Shown: positions 35,607-45,022 of the stretch, one piece after another | Numbering within the stretch: position 1 is the stretch's first letter | Layout of the letters: each line of letters opens with the position of its first letter | NCBI RefSeq assembly: GCF_003583935.1 | Contig: NZ_QYRN01000005.1 | Span: 248,001-312,000 of the forward strand | Source: Aureimonas flava | Lineage (GTDB): Bacteria; Pseudomonadota; Alphaproteobacteria; Rhizobiales; Rhizobiaceae | Length of the DNA stretch: 64,000 bases | Reading direction: 5' to 3' | Notes under the pieces: model-generated | Databases searched by the model: none | What the model was told of the DNA's origin: nothing | What the model saw: the letters and a program-made list of their open reading frames with translations, nothing else | Translations under genes and position numbers: made by a program

Positions 35607-36236
35607 CTACTTGGTGCCGTACATCCGGTCGCCCGCGTCGCCGAGGCCCGGCACGATGTAGCCCTTCTCGTTGAGCTGCCGGTCGATCGCGGCGGTGAAG
35701 ACCGGAATGTCGGGATGGGCGTCGCGGAAGCGTCGGATGCCCTCGGGCGCCGCGAGCAGGCACAGGAAGCGGATGTTGCGCGCGCCCCGGCTTTTCAGCA
35801 TGTCCATGGCGGCGGTGGCCGAGTTCGCCGTGGCCAGCATCGGGTCGACCACGATGATGAGGCGGTTCTCCAGATCCTCCGGCGCTTTGAAGTAGTATTC
35901 CACCGGCTGCAGCGTCTCGTGGTCGCGATACAGGCCGACATGAGCGACGCGCGCGGCGGGCACCAGGTCGAGCATGCCCTCCAGGAGCCCGTTGCCGGCG
36001 CGCAGGATGGAGGCGAAGACCAGCTTCTTGCCTTCCAGGATGGGCGCCGTCATCGGCTCCATCGGCGTCTCGATCTCGACTGTGGTGATGTCGAGGTCGC
36101 GCGTCACCTCGTAGCACAGGAGCGTCGAGATCTCGCGCAGCAGGCGGCGGAAGCTCGCGGTCGAGGTTTCGCGTTTGCGCATCAGGGTCAGCTTGTGCTG
36201 GACCAGCGGATGATCGATCACGGTGACGCCGTCCAT
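35607..36236 (-). CDS. upp: uracil phosphoribosyltransferase
   Basis: 209 residues, the usual length. [12 protein letters not shown], the PRPP-binding loop [17 protein letters not shown], and the C-terminal uracil-site stretch [17 protein letters not shown] are intact. It salvages uracil to UMP. deoB lies upstream on the same strand with 81 bp between, consistent with a pyrimidine/nucleoside salvage group. Confidence 0.96.
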   Translation of the reverse strand: MDGVTVIDHPLVQHKLTLMRKRETSTASFRRLLREISTLLCYEVTRDLDITTVEIETPMEPMTAPILEGKKLVFASILRAGNGLLEGMLDLVPAARVAHVGLYRDHETLQPVEYYFKAPEDLENRLIIVVDPMLATANSATAAMDMLKSRGARNIRFLCLLAAPEGIRRFRDAHPDIPVFTAAIDRQLNEKGYIVPGLGDAGDRMYGTK

Positions 36237-36317
36237 GCGGATGTCCCTTCGGCTGATGTCTGCCCCAAGCCTCTAGTGCCTGCGGCCCGCGCCGCCAAGG
36301 TCGCGGGGTCCGGGCGT

Positions 36318-37511
36318 CTACAGAAAGCTCGCCCCGTGCGGGCCGTGCGGCAGGCCGAGATGGGCGGCGACGCTCTCGCCGATGTCGGCGAAGGTGGGGC
36401 GGGTGCCGATCGAACGCGGCCGGATGCCCGGCCCGAAGCCGAGCACGGGCACTCGCTCGCGCGTGTGGTCGGTGCCGGGGAAGGTGGGATCGCAGCCGTG
36501 GTCGGCGGTGAGGATCGCAAGGTCCCCGTCCCTGAGGCGCACCGCCAGCTCGGGCAGGCGCCGGTCGAAGGCCTCGAGCTCCGCCGCGTAGCCGGCGACG
36601 TCGCGCCGATGGCCGTGCACGCTGTCGAAGTCCACGAAGTTGGCGAACACGAGGTCGCCGTCGCCCGCCTCGTCCACCGCGCCGAGAAGCGCGTCGAACA
36701 GGGCCATGTTGCCGTTGCCCTTGCGCACCTCGGAGATGCCGCGATGGGCGAAGATGTCGCCGATCTTGCCGACCGCCGTCACCCGGCGTCCGGCGGCCAG
36801 CGCGCGGTCGAGAAGGGTGGGCTCGGGCGGGGGAACGGCGTAGTCGCGGCGGTTGCCCGTGCGCCGGAAGGTGGCGGCGGTTTCGCCGAGGAACGGCCGG
36901 GCGATGACGCGGCCGATGTTGAGCGCGTCGACGTGCCGGCGCGCGATCTCGCACAGGGCGTAGAGCCGGTCGAGACCGAAGGCGGTCTCGTGGGCGGCGA
37001 TCTGCAGCACGCTGTCGGCGGAGGTGTAGAGGATCGGCATGCCGGTGCGCAGGCTGCGCTCGCCCTCGGCCGCGATGATCTCGGTGCCGGACGCATGTCG
37101 GTCGCCGAGGATGCCGGGAAGACCGGCCTCCCGCACGATCGCGGCGACGAGCGCGGAGGGCAGGCAGGGCACGGTGTGCGGAAAGTAGCCCCAGTCGAAG
37201 CGCACGGGCACGCCCGCGATCTCCCAGTGGCCGGAAGGGGTGTCCTTGCCGCGGCTGATCTCCTCGGCCGCGCCGTGCAGCCCCGCGGGCGCCGGGCCGT
37301 CGTCGAGACCGGCGGCGGCGAGAAGGCCGAGGCGTTCGAGGTGCGGGATGGCGAGCGGACCCTTTCGCAGACCCGCCCTGTCGGCCCGACCGGCGAGCGC
37401 GGCCGCACGGATGTGGCCGAACGTGTCGGCGCCCGAGTCGCCGAAGTCGGCGGCGTCCGGCGCGTGGCCGATGCCGAAGCTGTCGAGCACGATCAGGATT
37501 GCGCGGGCCAA
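36318..37511 (-). CDS. deoB: phosphopentomutase
   Basis: 397 residues of the alkaline-phosphatase-type superfamily. Metal motifs [11 protein letters not shown] (9-19) and [20 protein letters not shown] are present, with [10 protein letters not shown] near residue 89. DeoB interconverts ribose-5- and ribose-1-phosphate (and the deoxy forms), linking nucleoside breakdown to central metabolism. It ends just before upp, so the two probably share a transcript. Confidence 0.96.
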   Translation of the reverse strand: MARAILIVLDSFGIGHAPDAADFGDSGADTFGHIRAAALAGRADRAGLRKGPLAIPHLERLGLLAAAGLDDGPAPAGLHGAAEEISRGKDTPSGHWEIAGVPVRFDWGYFPHTVPCLPSALVAAIVREAGLPGILGDRHASGTEIIAAEGERSLRTGMPILYTSADSVLQIAAHETAFGLDRLYALCEIARRHVDALNIGRVIARPFLGETAATFRRTGNRRDYAVPPPEPTLLDRALAAGRRVTAVGKIGDIFAHRGISEVRKGNGNMALFDALLGAVDEAGDGDLVFANFVDFDSVHGHRRDVAGYAAELEAFDRRLPELAVRLRDGDLAILTADHGCDPTFPGTDHTRERVPVLGFGPGIRPRSIGTRPTFADIGESVAAHLGLPHGPHGASFL

Positions 37512-37594
37512 GCGTCCCTCCTCTTGCGGGCCTCCCTTCGGCGACGAAAGCGGCCGATCCTGGGCGGCCCCGGATCGGGCCGCGCGCGGGCCGC

Positions 37595-38041
37595 TCAGTT
37601 GGCCGGCTGGGACAGGCCGTCGTGCTGCTTGACCTGGTCCACGGCCACGCTGAAAGCGCCTAAGTCGTCGCCGATCACGACCTTCGGCGCGCAGATCGGC
37701 GAACAGGAATAGGTGGTCCTCACGTCCTGTCGATACACGCGCACCGAGTGGTCCTCGACGCTGGAAACCAGAACGCTGTCGTCCAGCATGACCTCGCCGT
37801 CGTTGTCGAGGACCACGAGGTTGGTCACGCCGTAGGACCGCCCGGTCAGCACCAGCGTGCGCGAATCGTGGATCGTGATGTCGGCGATCGAGGGGTTGCC
37901 GATGATCACGCTGGCCGCCTGTCGCGGGATGCGCAGGATCCGAGCCTGGTCGATCGGCACGGTCAGGCCGTCCGTGCTTCCGGCCTGCGCGACGGAGGGA
38001 CCGGCAAGAAGGACGACCGCTGCGAGAACGACGTGACGCAT
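37595..38041 (-). CDS. stand-alone CpaC N-terminal-domain (pilus assembly) protein
   Basis: 148 residues. A signal peptide ([21 protein letters not shown]) is followed by the domain found at the N-terminus of CpaC secretins: [30 protein letters not shown] and [20 protein letters not shown]. There is no secretin domain. Two cysteines in YSCSPICAP are unusual. It lies on the opposite strand before flp, so it may be an accessory periplasmic pilus protein. The start at 38041 was chosen because the signal peptide begins there. Confidence 0.8.
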   Translation of the reverse strand: MRHVVLAAVVLLAGPSVAQAGSTDGLTVPIDQARILRIPRQAASVIIGNPSIADITIHDSRTLVLTGRSYGVTNLVVLDNDGEVMLDDSVLVSSVEDHSVRVYRQDVRTTYSCSPICAPKVVIGDDLGAFSVAVDQVKQHDGLSQPAN

Positions 38042-38169
38042 GGAACAGACTCCGCCGGTCGCAAGATGCCGGCAGTCCAATTCGTAATGCCGCGATGATT
38101 AAGGAGAGGTTGCCTCACTTCGTTTGCAATGCCTTCACCATGGCGCGAGCGGGAAAGGTTTCACGCTTT

Positions 38170-38188
38170 CTTAAGGGTGTTCCTTAAG
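38170..38188. repeat. 7-bp inverted repeat upstream of flp
   Basis: CTTAAGG (38170-38176) and CCTTAAG (38182-38188) are perfect inverted copies spaced by GTGTT. This is in the 243-bp gap between two divergent pilus genes and 97 bp before flp. The TTAA boxes are nine bases apart, not the seven of a normal CtrA site. A regulator-binding site is likely but not identified. Confidence 0.55.
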
Positions 38189-38284
38189 CCAGCGGAAAAC
38201 GCTTCCCGGTAGTGTGGGACATACCGAACGACGGACGATGTCGGGTCGTCGGGACTGGTTTCCATCGAACGGGCAGGAGTTTCC

Positions 38285-38464
38285 ATGTTCAAGCTCATCA
38301 AGCGTTTCCGCAAGAACGAATCCGGCGCGACCGCGATCGAATACGGTCTGATCGCCGCTCTCGTCGGCATCGCCATCATCACCGGCGCGAGCGCGCTCGG
38401 TTCGTCTCTGAGCAGCACCTTCTCCTATATCGGCACCGAGCTCGACGGCGCCCGCCCGAACTAA
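38285..38464 (+). CDS. flp: Flp/PilA type IVb pilin
   Basis: 59 residues. A short positive leader MFKLIKRFRKNESG precedes the processing motif, with cleavage between Gly14 and Ala15 of SGATAIEYGLIA, then the hydrophobic helix LIAALVGIAIITGASAL. It is the major subunit of the Flp pilus, matured by CpaA. RBS GCAGGAG is 6 bases from the ATG at 38285. It is followed 52 bp later by cpaA. Confidence 0.95.
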   Translation: MFKLIKRFRKNESGATAIEYGLIAALVGIAIITGASALGSSLSSTFSYIGTELDGARPN

Positions 38465-38516
38465 CCGATATCACTACGAAGGTTAGCTGACCCGACGAAG
38501 AGGAGGACCCGTTTCC

Positions 38517-39008
38517 ATGGCAGCGGTCCTCCTTTTCGCGTTTCCGATCGCCATGGTCCTGGCCGCGGCCACCGACCTCGCCTCCATGACGATCCCCAAT
38601 CGGCTGGTCCTGGCGCTGGCGCTGGTGTTCCCGGCCTTCGCCCTGGCCGCCGGCTGGCCCCTGCCATCCGTCGGGGTGCATCTCGCGGCGGGCCTCGCCA
38701 TGCTGTGCATCACCTTCGGGTGCTTCGCCGCCGGCTGGATGGGCGGCGGGGACGCCAAGCTCCTGGCGGCGGCCGCGTTGTGGCTCGGCCCGACGCCCAC
38801 GCTACTGACCTTCCTGGTCTGGACCTCGGTCCTCGGCGGCGTCCTGACGCTGGCCTTCGTTCTCGCCCGGACGTGCCTTGCGCCCACCACCGGCGTGGCA
38901 TCCCTGGACAGGCTCCTGCGCGCCGACACCGGCATTCCCTATGGGGTGGCCATCGCGGGCGGGGGGCTTCTCTCGGTCCCGGCGCTGCTGGCGACGCTGC
39001 CCGCCTGA
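38517..39008 (+). CDS. cpaA: prepilin peptidase CpaA (TadV type)
   Basis: 163 residues with about five or six membrane helices. The two catalytic aspartates of the A24 family are visible: Asp20 in TDLASMTIPN and Asp79 in GGGDAKL. It cuts the leader from Flp pre-pilin in the inner membrane. It follows flp and precedes cpaB; the 127-bp gap to cpaB carries a CtrA-like site. Confidence 0.92.
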   Translation: MAAVLLFAFPIAMVLAAATDLASMTIPNRLVLALALVFPAFALAAGWPLPSVGVHLAAGLAMLCITFGCFAAGWMGGGDAKLLAAAALWLGPTPTLLTFLVWTSVLGGVLTLAFVLARTCLAPTTGVASLDRLLRADTGIPYGVAIAGGGLLSVPALLATLPA

Positions 39009-39057
39009 CGGTCCGGTTTACGGTTCCTCACCCCGGACCGCCCGCGTCAGCAAAGCG

Positions 39058-39072
39058 TTAACCATGCCTTGA
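39058..39072 (+). promoter_or_regulatory. CtrA-like site before cpaB
   Basis: TTAACCATGCCTTGA matches TTAA-N7-TTAA with one mismatch (the second box is TTGA) and includes the TTAACCAT half-site. It lies 64 bp upstream of the cpaB start, after cpaA, so a second promoter for the cpaB-tadC genes is possible. Confidence 0.5.
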
Positions 39073-39135
39073 GGATTTATCCTCCATAACGCCTCATCGG
39101 TCGATTTCCCCGAGACCGCAAGAGGAGTTGAGAGG

Positions 39136-39957
39136 ATGCAGGCAGCCCGCTTGGCGATCTTCGGCGTAGCAGCCGTGGCTGCGGTCGGGGCCGGTTTGCT
39201 CGCACTGAACCTCGGCAAGGCACCGCCCGAGCCGATCATCATCTCCGCGCAGCCCGTCCAGCCGCCGATCAAGCTCGTGGAGGTCCTCGTGGCCTCCAAG
39301 GACATCGGCATGGGATCGGCCACCGCCGGCGCGCTCGACTGGATGAAGTGGCCCGAGGACGGCGTCACCGAGACGCTGATCCGCCGCGACAAGCGGCCCG
39401 ACGCCATCGACGAGCTGAAGGGCACGGTCGCCCGCCAGAGCTTCTTCTCGGGCGAGCCGATCCGCGAGGCGAAGCTGATCCACTCCGATCGCGGCTTCAT
39501 GTCCGCGATCCTGCCGACGGGCAGCCGCGCCGTCGCGGTGCAGATCTCGCCCGATACCTCCGCCGGCGGCTTCATCCTTCCGAACGACCATGTCGACGTC
39601 ATCATGACGCGCGCGCGTCCGACCGTCGAAGGACAGCCCGCCAGCTTCGACACCCAGACCGTCCTGAAGAACCTGCGCGTCCTCGCCATCGACCAGACGA
39701 TCGAGGAGAAGGAGGGCGAGCGGGTGGTCGTCGGCTCCACCGCGACGCTGGAGGTCGATCCCAACCAGGCCGAGGCGCTGACGGCGGCCCAGCGCATGGC
39801 GGACCGGCTGGTCCTGTCGCTGCGCTCCCTGTCCGACTCCGTACCCGGCTCGCCCGGCTACGCCGCCTTCCTGCTGGAGCAGGCGAAGGGTCCGAGCCAC
39901 AACGAAATCCGCCTCGTCCGCTATGGCAAGACGACCAACCTGACCGCGGGGAACTGA
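39136..39957 (+). CDS. cpaB: Flp pilus assembly protein CpaB (RcpC)
   Basis: 273 residues. An N-terminal membrane helix (about 5-25) is followed by an SAF-type domain (VEVLVASKDIGMGSATA) and the conserved AVAVQISPDTSAGGFILPNDHVDVIMT. It is a periplasmic assembly factor of the Tad/Cpa pilus. cpaC follows 3 bp later. Confidence 0.93.
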   Translation: MQAARLAIFGVAAVAAVGAGLLALNLGKAPPEPIIISAQPVQPPIKLVEVLVASKDIGMGSATAGALDWMKWPEDGVTETLIRRDKRPDAIDELKGTVARQSFFSGEPIREAKLIHSDRGFMSAILPTGSRAVAVQISPDTSAGGFILPNDHVDVIMTRARPTVEGQPASFDTQTVLKNLRVLAIDQTIEEKEGERVVVGSTATLEVDPNQAEALTAAQRMADRLVLSLRSLSDSVPGSPGYAAFLLEQAKGPSHNEIRLVRYGKTTNLTAGN

Positions 39958-39960
39958 CCG

Positions 39961-41538
39961 ATGGCCAACCGCATCCTGCGACCCCTGGCCCATGTCGCCA
40001 TGGCCGCCTTGGCGGCCGGCGCGCCGGACATGGCGCTGGCCGCGTCGAACGACGCCATCATCTCCGTGCACCGGCTCAACCAGACGATCCCGCTCGGCCT
40101 GGCCAAGAGCAAGGTGGTCGATCTGCCGCGCGACGCCCACGACATAGTGGTGGCCGATCCCTCGGTGGCCGACGCGGTCACGCGCACGCCCCGGCGGATC
40201 TATCTCTTCGGCAAGCGGGTCGGTCAGACCAACATCTTCGTGTTCGATGCGGCCGGTCGCGAGATCGCCGTCCTGGACCTCAAGATCGAGCGCGACATCG
40301 AGGGGCTGGCCGCCACCATCCGCCGCTTCATCCCGACCGCGGACGTCAAGGCGGAGATGCTGAACGACAACGTCATCCTGACGGGAACCGTGCAGAACGC
40401 GCAGGACGCGGCACGCGCCGTGGACCTCGCCACGATCTTCACGCGCGGCGGCGAGGCGACCACGGGCCAGTACGTCAGGACGGCGTCGGCCTCGAGCACG
40501 TCGGCCAGCATTTCCTCCTCGTCCGTCTCGCAGATCGCCCCGAGCCTCCAGCGCAGCCAGATCGTGAACCTCCTCCAGATCCAGGGCGAGGACCAGGTCA
40601 CGCTCAAGGTGACCGTGGCGGAGGTACAGCGCTCCATCGTGAAGCAGCTCGGCATCGACGGCATCGGCATCGCCTCGATCGACGGCATCGCTTTCTCCGC
40701 CGCGACCGACAACCCGTTCGGCCTCGGCAAGGCGATCTCGAACTCCGGCCTCAACCTCCTGAACGGCGGCAGCAGCGACAACGGCATCTCGGCCCAGCTC
40801 CAGGCGCTGGAGCAGGCGGGCGTGATGCGCACCCTGGCCGAGCCGAGCCTCACGGCCATCTCGGGCGAGAGCGCCTCGTTCAAGGTTGGCGGCGAGTTCT
40901 CGATCGCCAGCGGCAAGAGCGAGACCGCGCAGACGCGCACGGCGATCCTCAACAACGCCGGCAACATCGTCGGCTACGACACGACGCCGGCCAGCGTGGA
41001 GTACGAACACCGCGAGATCGACTACGGCATCGGCCTCGACTTCACCCCAGTGGTCCTGTCGCCTGGCCGCATCAGCCTGAAAATCCGCACCTCCGTGTCC
41101 GAGCCGACCTTCGAGTCGCCTTACGCCATTCCGGGCGGCATCGCGCCGGGCGTCAATCTCGTGGGTATCCGCAAGCGCCTCGCCGACACCACGGTGGAGC
41201 TGCCCTCCGGTGGCAGCCTGGTGATCGCCGGCCTCGTGCGCGACGAGATGCGGCAGGTGATCTCCGGCTATCCCGGCCTGTCCAAGATCCCGATCCTCGG
41301 CACGCTGTTCCGCTCGCGCGACTTCCAGCGCTACGAGACCGAGCTCGTCGTGATCGTGACGCCCTACCTCGTGCGGCCCGTGGCGCGTCAGGACCTCGCG
41401 CGGCCCGACGACAACCTGGCCTTCACCTCGGACGGTTCCGGCAACCTTCTCGGCCGCATCAACCGCGTCTACGGCCGGTCCGAATCCGCCCCTCCGTCCA
41501 GCCGCTACCACGGCACCGTTGGATACATCTACAAATGA
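39961..41538 (+). CDS. cpaC: Flp pilus outer-membrane secretin CpaC (RcpA)
   Basis: 525 residues. Signal peptide (to about residue 27), an N-terminal domain with NQTIPLGLAKSKVVDLPRDAHDIVVADP, a BON-like central part, a Ser-rich loop near residue 180, and the C-terminal secretin domain with GGSLVIAGLVRDE and KIPILGTLFRSRDFQR. It forms the outer-membrane channel for the pilus. The last codon overlaps the cpaD start (ATGA). Confidence 0.95.
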   Translation: MANRILRPLAHVAMAALAAGAPDMALAASNDAIISVHRLNQTIPLGLAKSKVVDLPRDAHDIVVADPSVADAVTRTPRRIYLFGKRVGQTNIFVFDAAGREIAVLDLKIERDIEGLAATIRRFIPTADVKAEMLNDNVILTGTVQNAQDAARAVDLATIFTRGGEATTGQYVRTASASSTSASISSSSVSQIAPSLQRSQIVNLLQIQGEDQVTLKVTVAEVQRSIVKQLGIDGIGIASIDGIAFSAATDNPFGLGKAISNSGLNLLNGGSSDNGISAQLQALEQAGVMRTLAEPSLTAISGESASFKVGGEFSIASGKSETAQTRTAILNNAGNIVGYDTTPASVEYEHREIDYGIGLDFTPVVLSPGRISLKIRTSVSEPTFESPYAIPGGIAPGVNLVGIRKRLADTTVELPSGGSLVIAGLVRDEMRQVISGYPGLSKIPILGTLFRSRDFQRYETELVVIVTPYLVRPVARQDLARPDDNLAFTSDGSGNLLGRINRVYGRSESAPPSSRYHGTVGYIYK

Positions 41539-42242
41539 GAGCGCACGCGACCCCCTCCGCCGCCCGGCGCCTCGCCTCGGCCGGCTTCGTCCTGGCCGCC
41601 CTCGGCCTCGCCGGCTGCGCGCAGCGCCCGGACGCCTCGTTGAACTTCGTGCCGGACGACTACCGCGCCCGCCATCCGATCATCGTCGGCGAGGCCACGC
41701 AAGACCTCGACATCCTGGTCGCCTCGTCCGAGACGCGACTGACCTACGCCGACCTCACGCGGGTGCAGAGCTTCGCCGCGCGCTTCCGCGCCTCCCGCGC
41801 CGCCGTGATCCGCATCCAGACCCCGGCCGGCACGCGCAACGCCGCCGCGGCGGGGCTGGTGGTCAAGGACATGGTGCGCGCGCTGGGCCGCGAAGGCGTG
41901 CCGCACTCGCGCATCCTCGTCTCCTCGTACGACGTCGACGCCGGCGGCGAGGCGTTCCCGATCCGCCTCTCCTTCAACGGGCTCACAGCCGCACTCGACC
42001 ACCCGTGCGGCCAGTGGCCGAAGGATCTCGGCGACACCTACCAGAACCGCAACTACGAGAACTTCGGCTGCGCCAGCCAGGCCAACCTCGCCGCCCAGAT
42101 CTCCGATCCGCGCGACCTGCTCGGGCCGCGCGGCATGAGCGAGATCGACGCCGAGCGTCGGACCACAGTGATCGGCGACTACCGGCAGGGCAACGCGACG
42201 GCCTCCGAACGAAGCCGAACCGAATCCAACTACGACTGGTAG
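41535..42242 (+). CDS. cpaD: pilus lipoprotein CpaD (RcpB-like)
   Basis: 235 residues. The lipobox LGLAGC, near residue 28, marks it as an outer-membrane lipoprotein. DYRARHPIIVGE and HPCGQWPKDLG...NFGCASQANLAAQI are typical of CpaD. It aids secretin assembly. It overlaps cpaC by 4 bp; cpaE follows 13 bp on. Confidence 0.92.
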   Translation: MRAHATPSAARRLASAGFVLAALGLAGCAQRPDASLNFVPDDYRARHPIIVGEATQDLDILVASSETRLTYADLTRVQSFAARFRASRAAVIRIQTPAGTRNAAAAGLVVKDMVRALGREGVPHSRILVSSYDVDAGGEAFPIRLSFNGLTAALDHPCGQWPKDLGDTYQNRNYENFGCASQANLAAQISDPRDLLGPRGMSEIDAERRTTVIGDYRQGNATASERSRTESNYDW

Positions 42243-42255
42243 GAAGGTGCCGTCC

Positions 42256-43530
42256 ATGTCATCCACGCCCTTCTCCGAGACCGCCTACCATCTCGACGAC
42301 GAGACGCTGAGGGAGCGCCTCGACGCGCTCCGACCCATCCCGCGCATCTCGGTCCAGGCCTTCTGCGAGACGCCCGAGGTCGCAGGCGTGATCGAGGCCG
42401 CCGGTGCCGATCGGCGCATGTCCAAGGCGCATCTGCGCGTCCACACCGGGGGCATCCGCGCCGCGGCCGAACACTACGCTTCGGCGCCCACGCCCAACCT
42501 GGTGATCCTGGAATCCCAGTTCGCCCCGGCCGAGCTCCTGGCCGAGCTCGACACGCTCGCGGAAGTCTGCGATCCCGGCTCGAAGGTCGTGGTGGTCGGC
42601 CACTGCAACGACGTGTCCCTGTACCGCGAGCTGACGCGGCGCGGCATCTCGGAATACGTGCTGGCCCCCATATCCCTGTCCGAGCTCGTGGGCCTCGTGT
42701 CGCAGCTCTTCGCCGCGCCGGACGCGGCGCCGCTGGGCCGCTCGGTCGGATTCGTCGGCGCCAAGGGCGGCGTCGGCTCCTCCACCGTCTCGCACAACGT
42801 CGCCTGGTCGATCGGCAAGCTGTTCGCCTCCGACGTGGTGCTGGCCGACCTCGACCTGCCCTTCGGCACCGCCAACATCAACTTCGACAAGGATCCCGCC
42901 CAGGGTGTCGCCGAGGCCGTGTTCTCGGCCGACCGGCTGGACGAGGTGTTCCTCGATCGCCTCCTGGCCAAGTGCGCCGACCACCTGTCGCTGCTGGCGG
43001 CCCCGTCGACGCTGGAGCGGACCTACGACTTCGAGCCGGAGGCCTTCACGCCGCTGATCGAGGCGGCCCAGCGCGGCACGCCCTCGGTGGTGCTCGACCT
43101 GCCCCATGCCTGGAACGACTGGACGCGCAGCGTGCTCCAGCGGATCGACGAAATCGTCATCGTGGCGACGCCGGACCTCGCCAACCTGCGCAACGCCAAG
43201 AACCTCGTCGATACGCTGAAGCGGCTGCGGCCGAACGACGTGCCGCCGCGGCTCGTGCTCAACCAGACCGGCATGCCCAAGCGCCCCGAGATCGACCCGC
43301 AGGAGTTCGCCGAGCCGCTGGGCCTCGCCCCGCTGGCGACGATCGCCTTCGACCCGGCCGTGTTCGGCACGGCGGCCAACACGGGGCGGATGGTCTGCGA
43401 GGCGGAGCCCAAGCATCCGTCGGTGGAGGCGTTCGCCGAGATCGCCCACGCGGTGACCGGGCGCAACCCCGCCAAGCGGGCGCAGAAGTCGGCGCGGTCC
43501 GGCCTGTTCGGCCTGATGCGCCGCCGCTAG
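42256..43530 (+). CDS. cpaE: pilus localisation ATPase CpaE (TadZ)
   Basis: 424 residues. A receiver-like N-terminal domain (about 30-155) is followed by a ParA/MinD-type domain with an atypical Walker A AKGGVGSST (169-177): signature Lys170 is kept but the second lysine of KGGVGKT is Ser175. Such loss is common in TadZ/CpaE proteins, which position the pilus machine at the pole. ATG 42256 has AGGAAGG nine bases upstream and is chosen over GTG 42247. Confidence 0.92.
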   Translation: MSSTPFSETAYHLDDETLRERLDALRPIPRISVQAFCETPEVAGVIEAAGADRRMSKAHLRVHTGGIRAAAEHYASAPTPNLVILESQFAPAELLAELDTLAEVCDPGSKVVVVGHCNDVSLYRELTRRGISEYVLAPISLSELVGLVSQLFAAPDAAPLGRSVGFVGAKGGVGSSTVSHNVAWSIGKLFASDVVLADLDLPFGTANINFDKDPAQGVAEAVFSADRLDEVFLDRLLAKCADHLSLLAAPSTLERTYDFEPEAFTPLIEAAQRGTPSVVLDLPHAWNDWTRSVLQRIDEIVIVATPDLANLRNAKNLVDTLKRLRPNDVPPRLVLNQTGMPKRPEIDPQEFAEPLGLAPLATIAFDPAVFGTAANTGRMVCEAEPKHPSVEAFAEIAHAVTGRNPAKRAQKSARSGLFGLMRRR

Positions 43531-43543
43531 GTTCGGAGGAAAC

Positions 43544-45022
43544 ATGTTCGGAAAGCGCGGACCCGACACCCCGGCCAAGGCTCCCATGCCGGCCGCCGCC
43601 CTGGCACCGGCGCCCGCGCGCCCGGCGGCTCCCGCCCCGGTCGCGGCTCCGGTCGCGGCGGCGGCGCCCGCGCCGGCGCGCCGCGCCCCCGAGCCGCCGC
43701 CCGCATCCGCAACCGCCGCCAAGCCCCGGTCCGACAGCTACTACGAGACCAAGAGCAAGGTCTTCGCCGCGCTGATCGACACGATCGACCTGTCGCAGCT
43801 CGCCCGGCTCGAAACCGAAGCGGCGCGCGAGGAGATCCGCGACATCGTCAACGACATCATCGCGATCAAGAACTTCGCGATGACGATCGCCGAGCAGGAA
43901 AGCCTGCTGGCCGACATCTGCAACGACGTGCTCGGCTACGGGCCGCTCGAGCCGCTGCTGGCGCGCGACGACATCGCCGACATCATGGTCAACGGCGCCC
44001 GGCAGACCTTCATCGAGGTCGCCGGCAAGGTGCACGAGGCGGGCGTCCGCTTCCGCGACAACCAGCAGCTCCTCAACATCTGCCAGCGCATCGTCAGCCA
44101 GGTCGGGCGACGCGTCGACGAATCCTCGCCGATCTGCGACGCGCGCCTGCCCGACGGCAGCCGCGTCAACGTTATCGCGCCCCCGCTCGCCATCGACGGC
44201 ACCGTCCTGACGATCCGCAAGTTCAAGAAGGACAAGCTGACGCTGGATCAGCTCGTGAACTTCGGCGCGATCTCGCCAGAGGGCGCGGAAATCCTTCAGA
44301 TCATCGGTCGCGTCCGCTGCAACATCGTGATCTCGGGCGGCACGGGCTCGGGCAAGACGACGCTCCTCAACTGCCTGACGCGCTACATCGACGAGGACGA
44401 GCGCATCATCACCTGCGAGGACTCGGCCGAGCTCCAGCTCCAGCAGCCCCATGTCGTGCGCCTCGAGACCCGCCCGCCCAACATCGAGGGCGAGGGCGAG
44501 ATCACCATGCGCGATCTCGTCAAGAACTGCCTGCGCATGCGCCCCGAGCGGATCATCGTCGGCGAGGTGCGCGGCCCCGAGGTCTTCGACCTCCTCCAGG
44601 CGATGAACACGGGCCACGACGGATCGATGGGAACGATCCACTCCAACTCGCCGCGCGAGTGCCTCAACCGTATCGAATCCATGATCGCCATGGGCGGCTT
44701 CTCCCTGCCGTCGCGCACGGTCAAGGAGATCATCACGGGCTCCATCGACGTGATCGTGCAGGCGGCCCGCCTGCGCGACGGCTCGCGCCGCATCACCCAC
44801 ATCACCGAGGTGCTGGGGATGGAGGGCGACGTCATCACCACGCAGGACCTCTTCGTCTACGACATCCTCGGCGAAGACACGCGCGGTAGGCTGATGGGCC
44901 GCCACCGATCCACCGGCGTCGGGCGCCCGGCCTTCTGGGACCGCGCGCGCTACTACGGCGAGGAGCAGCGGCTCGCGCGCGCGCTCGATGCGGCCGAGGT
45001 CAAGGGCGGGACGGGCGCATGA
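43544..45022 (+). CDS. cpaF: pilus assembly ATPase CpaF (TadA)
   Basis: 492 residues. A disordered Ala/Pro-rich N-terminus (10-60) precedes the ATPase core with Walker [10 protein letters not shown] (about 265-273), the Asp box [21 protein letters not shown], Walker B VGEVRGPE and [11 protein letters not shown]. It powers pilus extension and retraction. It overlaps tadB by 4 bp, which implies tight coupling. Confidence 0.96.
   Translation: MFGKRGPDTPAKAPMPAAALAPAPARPAAPAPVAAPVAAAAPAPARRAPEPPPASATAAKPRSDSYYETKSKVFAALIDTIDLSQLARLETEAAREEIRDIVNDIIAIKNFAMTIAEQESLLADICNDVLGYGPLEPLLARDDIADIMVNGARQTFIEVAGKVHEAGVRFRDNQQLLNICQRIVSQVGRRVDESSPICDARLPDGSRVNVIAPPLAIDGTVLTIRKFKKDKLTLDQLVNFGAISPEGAEILQIIGRVRCNIVISGGTGSGKTTLLNCLTRYIDEDERIITCEDSAELQLQQPHVVRLETRPPNIEGEGEITMRDLVKNCLRMRPERIIVGEVRGPEVFDLLQAMNTGHDGSMGTIHSNSPRECLNRIESMIAMGGFSLPSRTVKEIITGSIDVIVQAARLRDGSRRITHITEVLGMEGDVITTQDLFVYDILGEDTRGRLMGRHRSTGVGRPAFWDRARYYGEEQRLARALDAAEVKGGTGA

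Noticed and set aside
39348-42242. A 964-residue plus-strand protein across cpaB-cpaD
   Set aside because: Its first 700 codons are an out-of-frame reading of cpaB and cpaC; only the last 235 residues (CpaD) are real.
42256-43530. Broken CpaE gene because the Walker A lysine is missing
   Set aside because: The change is common in the CpaE/TadZ family, and the rest of the protein is intact.
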